Positions 55,085 through 64,000 of a DNA stretch of 64,000 bases are shown piece after piece. Position numbers and translations under genes: made by a program. Source of the DNA: Anaspis maculata (lineage: Eukaryota; Arthropoda; Insecta; Coleoptera; Scraptiidae); assembly GCA_949128115.1 (NCBI GenBank), contig OX421965.1, positions 37,257,681-37,321,680 on the forward strand, in the 5' to 3' direction. Every line of letters begins with the position of its first letter. Within the stretch, counting starts at the first letter, position 1. Under the pieces are notes generated by a model. The model saw only the letters and a program-made list of their open reading frames with translations. It was not told where the DNA came from and made no database searches.

Positions 55085-56510
55085 CACAAGGAGGCATGAC
55101 GGGGCTCAGTGGGGCTCCAAACGACACCTCAAGATACAAAGGGCCTCAGGGAGTCTTATTAAAACGCTGAAGTGTAGTGGAGAGAGATGATAGGGCTCAG
55201 AATAACACAAGAACAATACAGGGCCTAATAGGGCCCTGGAGGGGCTCCAAACACACTTGGAGACACAATGGGGCTCAGCAGAGCTTGCCACACTACAGTG
55301 TGAACACAAGGGACAATCAAGGTCAGGATATCACAAGGAGGTCTAACTGGGCTCACTAGGGCTTCAAACAACTTATGGAGACCACAAAAGGGCTCATCAG
55401 GGCTTGCCACATTACAGTGTGAACACAAGGGACAATCAAGGTCTGGATATCACAAGGAGGTCTAACTGGGCTCACTAGGGCTTCAAACAACTTATGGAGA
55501 CCACAAAGGGGCTCATCAGGTCTGGAAATACTTCGATGTAGATAGAAGGAATGACGCGGCTTCGCATAACGCAAGCAGGCATAACGCGGCTTGATGGGGC
55601 TTCAAAAGACAGTTTAGACACAAGGGGGCTCAGCAAGGCTTGGAACTATACAGTGTAGAGACAATAGAGGATAGGGCTCTGAGCATCACAAAAGACTTGC
55701 CGGGGCTCACTAGGGCTCCAAAAAATACTTCCAAACACAAGGAGGCTCTGTATAGTACTTCGATCAACACATGGAGACATAAATAGTGGCTGACGAGAAC
55801 AGAAGGGGTCAGCAGGGCTTGAAACGCTATACAATGTAGATACAACGGTGGATACGGCTCCCAATGACACAAAAAATGCAAGACGGAGCTCAATGGGGCT
55901 CCAAGTGACTTTGAAGACACAACGGGGCTCAACCGGACTCAAAATGCTATATGTAGGCACAAAGAAGGATAGGAAGGATAGAGCTCTGGATATCACAAAA
56001 AAACTTTACGTGGTTCACTAGAGCTTCAAACGACCCTTTGAGACACAAGGGGGTATATCGGGGCTCCAAAACGACACTTTAGGAGACAGAAGGGCTCATC
56101 AGGGCTTAAAACGCTACAATGTAGATACAAGAAAGGATAGGGCTCCAGAAAACACAAGAGAACAAGACGGGACTTGATGGGGCTCTAAGAGGGTTCCAAA
56201 CCAAACTCCACTTGAAGACACAAGGGGGCTCAGCTGTTGGAACGCAACAATGTAGACAAAAGGGAGAATCAAGCTCTGATATTACAAGAAGGCCTGACGG
56301 GGCTCGGAAGAGCCCCGAACGACTTTTGGAGACACACGGGGGCTTATTAAGGGACACTTGAAGACACAAAGAGGCTCAGCAGAAGTTGGAATACTACAAT
56401 GTAAATACAATAGAAAATAGGGCTTCGAGTTACATAAGAGGCCATGACGTGGTCTAATGTAGGGCAGTAGGGCTCCAAACTAAATTGGAAGACTGCTGTT
56501 TTTACTGCTG
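55085..56510. repeat. Degenerate minisatellite block 2a
   Basis: Same unit as 8290-10755 (GGGGCTCAGCAGGGCTT, CTTGAAGACACAAGG). A longer unit of about 124 bp is duplicated almost perfectly at about 55265-55520 (GTGTGAACACAAGGGACAAT twice). Confidence 0.85.
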
Positions 56511-56581
56511 TGTGACTGACGCTGTGCTGTGGGGAAAAGCAGCCAAGGAAAACAACTTAAGGGAACAGTAACGTATAATAA

Positions 56582-57564
56582 TTATATAATCTGAATGGAA
56601 TTACGAACATTGCAAAAAAGTAAAATGGTAAGTAGATAGCTCAGGATGTTTGTGTGACTGATGGGGGATATAGTTTCCCAACTTGACAAAAAACTCATGG
56701 ATGACTTTGTTGAAAAAAACGATCTTTTGAATAAAAATTCAGCCAAGTAACCCACAAAATGGGCTTCTTTTCGCCCATACTTTGGGATGCCTCCACAAAC
56801 GTCTTTCCAAGTTCTTTCTATATTTTGGGTATGTACCCGCGGATCTTTGGGGTCGACGTATTCTAAGCTATGATTAATTTTTAGATGTTCGAAGCCCTTA
56901 TCTTCTAATGTATCATATGCTTTCCAACAATTCGAAATTATCACAGATCCGGGGAGGATGTTACGATGTATAACTCTTAGGAGCTCTTCCCGATCACGTT
57001 TTGGCACTGAAACAAGAAAGAATTTCTTGGTGCCTCTTTCAAAGCCGCCAAAGATCCACTGACCCTCAATCCTTCTACCTCTGTTGTACTTTCTTTTCCC
57101 GAACTTCGCCTCGTCAATCTCCACGATAAGTCCAGGTCCACCTATAGGCTGTGAATCCTGGAGGCACCAGTTCAAGGCGACTTCGCGGCAGAACACTTCA
57201 ACTCGAACACCATGATTTCCTGCCTAAGAAAACGAGAGAGGCACCACAGCACCGCGAAGTATCCAATGTCTTCTACGCTCAATTTGGATGCCTTAAAAAA
57301 AGGTACCGACCCTTGCTGATCTTTTAAATGTGCATTGTATCTTCTTTCTTTTTTTCTTTGAAGCCGAGGCGTCTTCATATCTGATCCGTCTGTAGGTGAA
57401 CGTGAACGGCACAACGTTTAAACTCGCTTCGAGGCTGCATTGCCCACATCTGATGGCTTCTGCAAGGACTCAAGGTGTCTGAATAGAAATAACATATGCT
57501 GCCTTTTGTTGGAGATCAACATTAGGAACTCCCTAATTGTTCCTGGACAGTCTTCACTTTCCAT
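56582..57564 (-). pseudogene. Merlin-type (IS1016/ISXO2-like) transposase pseudogene
   Basis: A DDE transposase of the Merlin superfamily. Starting from an ATG at 57564 (MESEDCPGTIREFLM), the frame passes a CGQC zinc-ribbon remnant, shifts, gives GSVPFFKASKLSVEDIGYF, shifts again with loss of sequence, and then runs 204 codons open (57196-56582). That segment has VEIDEAKFGKRKYNRGRR and GQWIFGGFERGTKKFFLV, then VIISNCWKAYD and HTQNIERTWKDV. These are the DDE blocks of ISXO2-like transposases. The first Asp is in EIDEAKFGKRK. The second, normally IISDCW, is Asn here. The Glu is in NIERTW. The frameshifts and the Asp-to-Asn change mark it as dead. It is inserted in the minisatellite; no convincing TIRs were identified. 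Confidence 0.85.
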
Positions 57565-57694
57565 TTTGGACAGTCTAATATTTTGAAGTATATGTGAAAT
57601 TTTGAAAAATTTTGAAAGCTAATTTGATTCAATAATAATCTACCTACAGAGCTAATTTGATTTTTTGTTTTCTCTTTTTATACATTTTGGACAC

Positions 57695-58370
57695 CTGAAG
57701 ACATAACGGGGCTCAGCAGGGCTTAAAACGCTCAAGTGTAGACGCAACCTTAAACAACTTTTGGGGCTACAAAGGGTCAAAGGCGCTTATCAGGACTCTA
57801 AAAGACACTTGAAGAGACAAAGGGGCTCGGCAGGACTTTGGACGCTGCAATGCAGACACAAGAAAGAATAGAGCTTCGAATAACATAAGAGTACATGACC
57901 GGGCTCAATAGGGCTCAATAGGGCTCAATAGAACTCCAAACAACATTTGAAGACACAACAGGGTTCAGCAGGGCTTTAAATAAGACTACAGTGTGAACAC
58001 AAGGAGGGATACGGCTTCGAATAACGCAAGACATAACAGGACCTGATGGGGTTTTCCACGACATTTCAAATACAAGGGGGCTCAGTAGGGCTTGGAACGC
58101 TCCAATGTAGACACAGGAGAAGATAGAGCTCTGAATAATATAAAAAGACCTACCGGAGCTCATTAGGACTCCAGTGAGAACACAAGGGGGCCCTGTAGGA
58201 CCTCGATCAACACTTCGAGAAACAAGGAGTGGCTCACTAGAACAAGAGAACTCAGCAGGGCTTGAAACGCTACAATGTAAACAGAGGTGAATATTTGCTC
58301 CAAATGACACAAAAAAGTAAGACGGGGCTCACTGGGGCTCCAAACGACACTCGAAGACACAAGATGGGTT
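57695..58370. repeat. Degenerate minisatellite block 2b
   Basis: Continuation of block 2a beyond the Merlin insertion, with units GGGGCTCAGCAGGGCTTA and GAAGACACAA. GGGCTCAATA is tripled at 57901-57930. Confidence 0.85.
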
Positions 58371-58542
58371 TTGTCTACAAGATTTTCTCATAATTTTTCA
58401 AGCTGGATATATTCCAACTGTCAATCATTCTTGACGTTGTCGTTTCAAAAGAATCCAACGAGCCTCGAGAGCCAAGGTGGAAGTTGTCCACCTTGATCGC
58501 CTTGCAAGTAACTCGGAGAGTAACGATAAGTCTATTCGGGAG

Positions 58543-59077
58543 TGTTACAAGCGGCGATTCCCATGCATTCTGGTGAACACGCGATCTTTCTAGACTCTTC
58601 CATTGCGGTGCAGTGTACAAGTGCGGAGCGTTATTCTAGTGCATTCCAGAGCATATACGTGATGGTTTGGTAACTGAAATACATGGAACCTTCAACGCTC
58701 GATCAAGACACATCTGTCCATTTGGCGGCGGCGCCGGCTCTAGAGTACGGCAGAATTATACGCGAAATGTGTAGTATTTTTCGTTTTTTTTTTTTAATAT
58801 AAATTGTATGCCGATGCCGGGTCACTGTGGAATCTGGTAAAAAACGCATGGAACATTCGAGATGAATTAGCCGGACCTATATAAGGCACCAACCGTCGGC
58901 TCACGAGCAGTTATGAATTGGAAGCGATCGAGTGCCAAACAAGCGAAGTAGTAATCGGCTATATTCCCGAGTTAATAATTGTTGGTGTGTATTTATTGTA
59001 GTACGCAGTAATAAACAGTGCGTGTTTTAAAACGATCGTCTCAATTATATTCGAGCCCGTACGCGAAATACGTAATA
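58543..59077 (+). mobile_element. LTR, 535 bp, probable 3-prime LTR of a non-coding element
   Basis: Begins TGTTACAAGCGGCGATTCCC and ends ACGCGAAATACGTAATA, and matches the 495-bp LTR at 15683 throughout. ATAT follows on the right (59078-59081), as at the solo LTRs, but not on the left, where the sequence is GGAG. That pattern fits the 3-prime LTR of a longer element whose interior is the minisatellite region. The TATATAAGG at about 58880 could be its promoter. Confidence 0.7.
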
Positions 59078-59172
59078 ATATTCATTGTATGCTTATATAA
59101 TTATACTTTCTGTATAGTAATGTACCAAAAACCAAAATGAATGACTGCTGCAAAGTGAATCCATTTTCTGAG

Positions 59173-59464
59173 CTAGACTTCATATGAACACACCGCAAGG
59201 TGCCGACATGATTTCAGTTGATATCCGACCATGAAACGGTCAGTCGAACGGTATCGTTGCTTGCAATTGCGTTGGAGATGTCCGATTTTTTTGCGATTGA
59301 AGCAGCGCGGTTCTCCTCTTGTTCTGGCCTCGTAGAACCGGCGTACTTCAATCTTGGGGTGTAACGCCCAAGAGTTTCTCAAACCATTCCTTCAGCGATT
59401 TCTCGGTAGTATGGGAAACTCCGAATTTCTCAAAGTTTACCTTCCTGAGTTGATTATTGGTCAT
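59173..59464 (-). pseudogene. Retroelement gag-like remnant with broken zinc knuckle
   Basis: From an ATG at 59464 the minus strand reads MTNNQLRKVNFEKFGVSHTT then KSLKEWFEKLLG. After a one-base frame change it reads IEVRRFYEARTRGEP then RCFNRKKIGHLQRNCKQR. CFNRKKIGHLQRNC is a CCHC zinc knuckle (CX2CX4HX4C) with the second Cys changed to Arg. Such knuckles are typical of retroelement nucleocapsid domains; other nucleic-acid-binding proteins also have them. No protease or reverse transcriptase was found nearby. Confidence 0.45.
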
Positions 59465-60344
59465 CTCAACGGAAAAGATGTTTTTGATTCATACCTACTG
59501 CCTGATTTTGTCGTGGAACATAATACATAGTACCTAGGTATATTATTTTATAGAAGTAAATAGAAGTGATATACTTTTTGTGGTGTGTCTGTAGGTTTGA
59601 CGGAAGAACGAAGTGAGCCAACTTTGGTTTTTGTATCAAGTTTTTCTGTGAAAACATTTCCAATAATCGGGTTAATCAGGAGTGGCGAATTGAATAACAA
59701 GCGAATATGCCTCATGGGCATGAGGCTCAGTAGCGCACTTCCTTTTTGGAGGATTATTGGACGCAAGATGTCAATTAAGGTTCTATCGTTATTTGGAAAA
59801 AATTCCAATAATGGCGACTAAGCTAGCGGCAGAATCATGGAACTCGGCTTGGAAATGAGAATGATCGAACTAAACAAGGGTGAATTCGAAGTGTCATAAA
59901 AATCGTTCCGGTAATAAGAATAAGAGATTTCAATATGACGGCCAAGATGGCGGCGGAATGTTGAAGTAGGGCTAGAAAATGAGAATGATCGTAGAAACAA
60001 AGGTAAGCTCCATGAAAATCGTTCCACTGATAAGAAATTTTAATATGGCAGCCAAGATGGCGGCAGATTCATGGAGCTCAGCTTGGAAATAAGAAGGTTC
60101 ATACAAGACAAGATTAGGTTCCAATCTAAGTTTCATGACAATTGTTCCACTGATAGGAGATTTCAATATGGCGGCCAAGATGGCGGTGGAATCTTGAAAT
60201 TAAGCATGAAAATAAAAATTATCGTACTGGACAATGATAAGTTCCAAGTTCCATAGAAATCGTCCCATTAATAAGGAATTTCAATATGGCAGCCAAGATG
60301 GCGGCAGAGTCATTAAATTGGGCTAGAAAAGAAGAATGTCTATA

Positions 60345-61096
60345 CAGGGTGTCCCGAAAATACACCGACAACGTTCTAGGACAGCTTCCTCCCATCAAAA
60401 TAAGAAGAAAAGTTCCTATGAACATGGGTCCGGAAACGCTGCATAAGGGAGCTACAGGCCCCTAAAGGTGGGACCCTGAAGATGGTTGTTTAAATAATAT
60501 TTCCGAAACCGTTCAAGGAAAATCAATCAAATTTGACACATTCAATAACCTTCTTATGCTTAACAAAATTTGAATGCCAAACAAAAATGAAGTTGCTTTG
60601 AAATAGTTTTTCTTTCGCCTCGAATATCGTAATTAAAAAATCAGCATTTCTGACCACGTTTTCATACATTCAAAGTCATACATTCAAATATCTCGTAAAC
60701 GGTGCATCTATCGAGGTTGAACAAGAACTTTTTTTGGTAGGAAACTCCAATATTCTATAATTTTTTGTTGAATTTGGAAACATTCCACATTTAAAAGAGT
60801 AAGGGTTATTTTTACCCCCACACCTCAGCTTGACCCACCCTTGGTAAATTATTTTGGAATTAATCTTGCCTCATTTTATTGGGCATAAAAAGTTTAGTGG
60901 ATATGTCAAGTTTGATCGATTTCCCTCGAACGGTTTCGGAGATATTGAATAAAAATCATCTTCAGGGTCCCACCTTTAAAGACCTGTAGCTCCCTTAGGA
61001 AGCGTTTCCGGACCCATGTTCATAGGAACTTTTTTTTCTTGTTTTGATGAGAGGAAGCTGCCTTAGAAGGTTGTCGGTATATTTTCGGGACACCTG
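60345..61096. mobile_element. Palindromic CAGGGTG element (752 bp) inserted in the array
   Basis: Ends CAGGGTGTCCCGAAAATACA and TATATTTTCGGGACACCTG, TA at 60343-60344 and 61097-61098. The arms pair through CGGAAACGCTGCATAAGGGA / TCCCTTAGGAAGCGTTTCCG. The surrounding tandem repeat gives the empty site (GTACTAGACAAG), confirming a TA target duplication. Confidence 0.9.
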
Positions 61097-61140
61097 TATA
61101 CGAGACAAGATCAAATTTCAAGTTTCATGGAAATCGTCAA

Positions 61141-61653
61141 CTGAGTTTATGATGAGCGATTTTTTGCCGCAATTTGAGCTGAGCTGAGCGGAGCGGAGCG
61201 ATTTTTTTGCCTAGGCCAATGGAGTATTATACTAAAAAAATTTTTCGATTGAAATGGAAACTAGATTGAAAAATAATTGACCCGTGTTTTTTTATTTAGT
61301 CAAAACTCGTATCGTTTGGGCGCAATAAATAAATAACATCAACTAGTTCTGACGTCACAGCGAGTCGCCGCCTATACTGCCTGTGTAAATGACGTCAGAA
61401 ATAGGCAGAATATAGGATTTTCGTTCATTTATTGTGGCCAAACGATACGATTTTATGGCAAAATAAAAAAATACGGGTCAGCTTTTTTTCAATATAGTTT
61501 CCGATTCCATCGAAAACAAAATATTTTTCCGAAAGTATAATACTCTATTACGATGCGGGGACGTGACATCATGAATGGACAGGATTGGTCCAGACAAAAA
61601 AAAATCGCTCAGCTCAGCTCCGCTCTGCCGGGTATCGCTCATCATAAACTGAG
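61141..61653. repeat. Inverted-repeat element (513 bp) inserted in the array
   Basis: Ends CTGAGTTTATGATGAGCGAT and ATCGCTCATCATAAACTCAG-type (right end ATCGCTCATCATAAACTGAG). The inner arms share GAGCTGAGCGGAGCGG, GGAGTATTATACT/AGTATAATACTC and ATCGTTTGGGC/CCAAACGAT. Two TGACGTCA-like sites lie near the centre. The target duplication is unclear. A split relative lies at 11190-12150. Confidence 0.75.
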
Positions 61654-61835
61654 CATTACACTAATAGGAAATTTCAATATGGCAGCTAAGATGGCGGCAG
61701 AATCATGAAATTCGGTTTGAAAATGAGAATGATCGTACTAGACAAGAAAAAGTTTCAAGATTCATGACAATCATTCAACTAATAAGAGATTTCAATATGG
61801 CGGCCAAGATGGCGGCGGAATTATAAAGCCAATCT

Positions 61836-62599
61836 GCCTATTTGGCCTTTGATGATCCAAAGGCCAAATCGGGTAAAGTTCAAGGGCTGTAGTATGGCTT
61901 CATTCCCCGAGGAAAAGTTTAACTTCTTCTAAGTGCACAGGATATTTTTGTTTTTTCTTATTATAATGATAAATATGCATGGATAACAAAAACAGTGCCT
62001 ATTGGCTACCCTTGAGTACATCAGCTACCCATCGAAAAAAGTTCCAAGGCTTTTGCTTCGATCCCCCCCCCGCTAACATCAAAGACATTCAAGCCCTTGT
62101 AATAATACGCAAAAAGTTAACGTTCCTGGAAATCAGTGATCTTATTTCTAAAATTTAAACAAACATTACAGTTCCGGCGGTAATAATATCTAGCAATTGA
62201 TCCGCCATAAAGAAAACATCAAAAATTAAAAGAAAGAAACAGGCCATAATGTAAGCGTCATCACTCTATGCGCTACCAAAACACACGCCCGTAGTGAGTC
62301 GTATAGCTTTCCAATGGGATGCATTCTTGCAAACGCATTCCAGAGGGCGCGACATAGGCTTGGGACCAAATGTCAACGTCATGTCAACGTCAAGCCCAAG
62401 GTCAAGCTTGCAGTTGTCATTGCTTGCCAGAGCCTAACCTGACCTATCTTTATTATTTATTGTTTATTGTTTATTGGTGGTTGTCGTTTGAAAGGGGCAA
62501 ATGCAAGGAGAGCAGCGCGGGGCTATCTGGCGGTTCGTGCGAGACAAAGTTTCCGGCCAGTGACACGATAAATGCAACCCACAGTGGTCCCAAGCTATC
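61836..62599. other. Upstream of the 84-aa protein gene
   Basis: AT-rich DNA up to about 62280, then GC-richer (62340-62600), which would suit a promoter or 5-prime UTR without a TATA box. No specific element could be assigned. Confidence 0.35.
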
Positions 62600-63092
62600 A
62601 TGTTGAAGCAGGGATCCGTTCAACTTCGGGTAAGTTCAGTTTGACTGCCAAAGGGAAAAATTCATTTTCGTTTACTACTATAGACCATAGACCTGAGCTC
62701 CTTATGGTACCTACTGAGGAGGCAAATAGATGCTCTGAATAAGCCACTCCTGCTTCATCTTAGCGCATGGATAACGGAGAGAGAAATTAGGCTGTACGAG
62801 AACCAGGAGAAGGACATTTCGGTATCACCAATAGGTAAGTACAATAGTCGCCCTTCCACCCAATGAAGTCGAAGTATTTAAGTCCATCATTCTATCATCA
62901 ATACATTCAATGAGTTTGAAATCATTTTGCAGTTTCTAACTACAAGCCGGACGTGAGCCGCATGATAGTAGGTAAGCAAATAATACCTATACTCGTGGCA
63001 AGGCATCAGGCACAACACAAAATAAGCCATCAACCTAATGACTTCACAATTTTGTAGGAGTATGGAAAACTCTCTGTAAAGTGATGGTTTGA
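62600..63092 (+). CDS. Unrecognised 84-aa protein, four exons
   Basis: Exons 62600-62629, 62684-62834, 62933-62971 and 63058-63092 (TGA). Introns are 54, 98 and 86 bp, all GT-AG with GTAAGT/GTAAGT/GTAAGC donors and matching phases (0, 1, 1). The protein begins MLKQGSVQLRTIDLSSLWYL and contains RRQIDALNKPLLLHLSAWIT, then EREIRLYENQEKD, then SNYKPDVSRMIVG, and ends WKTLCKVMV. It has no signal peptide or transmembrane segment by eye, is rich in Leu, Lys and Arg, and looks largely helical. I do not recognise the family. The exon 2 acceptor at 62683 was chosen because it follows a pyrimidine-rich tract and is the only one that keeps an ATG-started frame open. AATAAA follows the stop by 8 nt. The weak Kozak context leaves a longer N-terminus from an upstream exon possible. 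Confidence 0.72.
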
Positions 63093-63100
63093 ATTATTAT

Positions 63101-63106
63101 AATAAA
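63101..63106 (+). other. Poly(A) signal of the 84-aa protein gene
   Basis: AATAAA 8 nt after the TGA stop, giving a very short 3-prime UTR. Confidence 0.7.
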
Positions 63107-64000
63107 GTGAAATGCCCCCGGCTGATTGAAGAACTGTATTTCAATTGTTAAGAGTTCGTATACTAGGCACAACGATGTGAACATAATAACTTCAACATAG
63201 AACAACATAACCCAGATCCCTTCATGCACCTCAGCAATGACAATGTTTTTCGATGATTTTTGTCTCATCTGTCTGGTAGAATGGAGCAGGAATGGCTTAT
63301 TCAGAGCATCTATTTAGGCACCTCTCCGGTACCATACTGGGCCCGGGTCTACGATAAAAGTGAAGAAAATGTATTTTCATTTTCGGCAGTCAAACTGAGC
63401 TAACCCGGAGTTTGGGGCCGCGTCCTGACCCCCGTCGCAAGACTCGCAAAAGCCTGCGGCATCTTCATGAACGATTCAACGATACGATTCAAAAATTTCA
63501 ATTCATGTTCACGGTGACATTTCTAAATATTTGACGTCTATTGATTTGACAACACTCGCTTGTTTATGCAATCGAGGCTAGATAAAATCCCCAGAGGTCC
63601 CAACCAACCGCAGCGCCTCTTGGCGGGAGCAAAATCGTCCATGCCTCCCATTGCGTCGAGCCGTAGCTTTCGGTCGTTTTAAAAAATTATTAACGAATGA
63701 TCCGAGGGTCGTATCGAAGTTGAGTTTTTGTCAAAAGAAAGTTCAAATTCTTTCCTGAATACCGTCCGTTTTTTTTATAGGCCCCAGCGCGTAGCGCCTT
63801 TATTATGGGTTCCACACCCAACATATTATATATTTTTGAAATTAGAAAAACAAAATGTTTCGATTGATGGTATGTCAAATTATTTTTGACAGATGTCATT
63901 TTTTGACAATTGACATAATAGTACTTGTGATACATCATTTTAAAACACTTTAAATTCTGAGGAAAACTGTGTCTCCATTTTTGGAATAGGATGACTTTCA
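63107..64000. other. Right edge, no gene recognised
   Basis: No spliceable exon or bounded element was found. A TTGACA-rich stretch (63530-63910) is AT-rich intergenic DNA. Confidence 0.35.

Larger units (their letters stand above)
59805..61825. repeat. Tandem array, about 118-bp unit with AAGATGGCGGC motif
   Basis: Seven units start near 59810, 59930, 60040, 60160, 60280, 61675 and 61793. Each holds TTTCAATATGGC(G/A)GCC then AAGATGGCGGC(G/A)GAAT, followed by GGAAATGAGAATGATCGTAC and TCATGAAAATCGTTCCACT. The array is interrupted by the palindromes at 60345-61096 and 61141-61653; removing them restores the period. AAGATGGCGGC equals the vertebrate YY1 consensus and contains the GCCAT core of Drosophila PHO in reverse. 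Function is inference only. Confidence 0.85.

Noticed and set aside
1..64000. tRNA and rRNA genes
   Set aside because: By-eye search for T-loop GTTCNA-type boxes with a matching acceptor stem and for rRNA-like blocks found none; tRNAscan-SE and Rfam searches would settle it.

Overview
The window is AT-rich animal nuclear DNA, most likely from an insect. The evidence is spliced genes with GT-AG introns (the shortest about 54 bp), secreted proteins of insect type, TATA and AATAAA signals, and a very dense load of insect-type mobile elements (jockey/CR1-like LINEs, hAT, Merlin, Tc1/mariner-like elements, LTR elements). There is no bacterial gene organisation. I cannot name the species.

Four genes can be assembled exon by exon. 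(1) A two-exon, minus-strand metallothionein-like gene (6035-6351; 59 aa, 10 Cys) with a TATA box and a poly(A) signal. (2) A seven-exon, plus-strand secreted S1 serine protease (13010-22968; about 280 aa) with an intact His/Asp/Ser triad and an elastase-like, blocked S1 pocket. (3) A three-exon secreted 148-aa protein of unknown function (33760-46321) whose last intron is 10.8 kb and packed with transposons. (4) A compact four-exon gene for an unrecognised 84-aa protein (62600-63092).

Almost everything else is mobile or repetitive DNA. The dominant theme is a family of long near-complete palindromes (about 0.2-2.2 kb). Most have CAGGGTG/CACCCTG termini flanked by TA. They lie at 3087-4109, 17951-19127, 21974-22367, 27845-28523, 37105-37812, 40760-43412, 47875-49206, 51657-53592 and 60345-61096, with many single ends between. 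One of them (47875-49206) holds a frameshifted remnant of a Tc3-like transposase N-terminus, which suggests where the family came from. Other elements have clear boundaries and target duplications: hAT elements with 8-bp duplications (18044-18365, 29260-29683, 36763-38853, 49547-51133), small TA-flanked MITEs (22576-22757, 36589-36715, 38339-38458), an 816-bp TA-flanked TIR element (41780-42595), and solo LTRs flanked by ATAT (13864-14147, 15683-16177).

Two distant blocks (8290-10755 and 55085-58370) are built from the same degenerate minisatellite of about 42 bp. The second lies between related LTRs and is interrupted by a dead Merlin transposase. Near the right end, a tandem array of about 118-bp units (59805-61825) repeats an AAGATGGCGGC motif that resembles YY1/PHO binding sites, and is itself split by two insertions.

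The genes do not form a pathway. The layout is small genes separated, and in two cases internally expanded, by nested transposons. The protease and the 148-aa gene would carry long inverted repeats in their primary transcripts.
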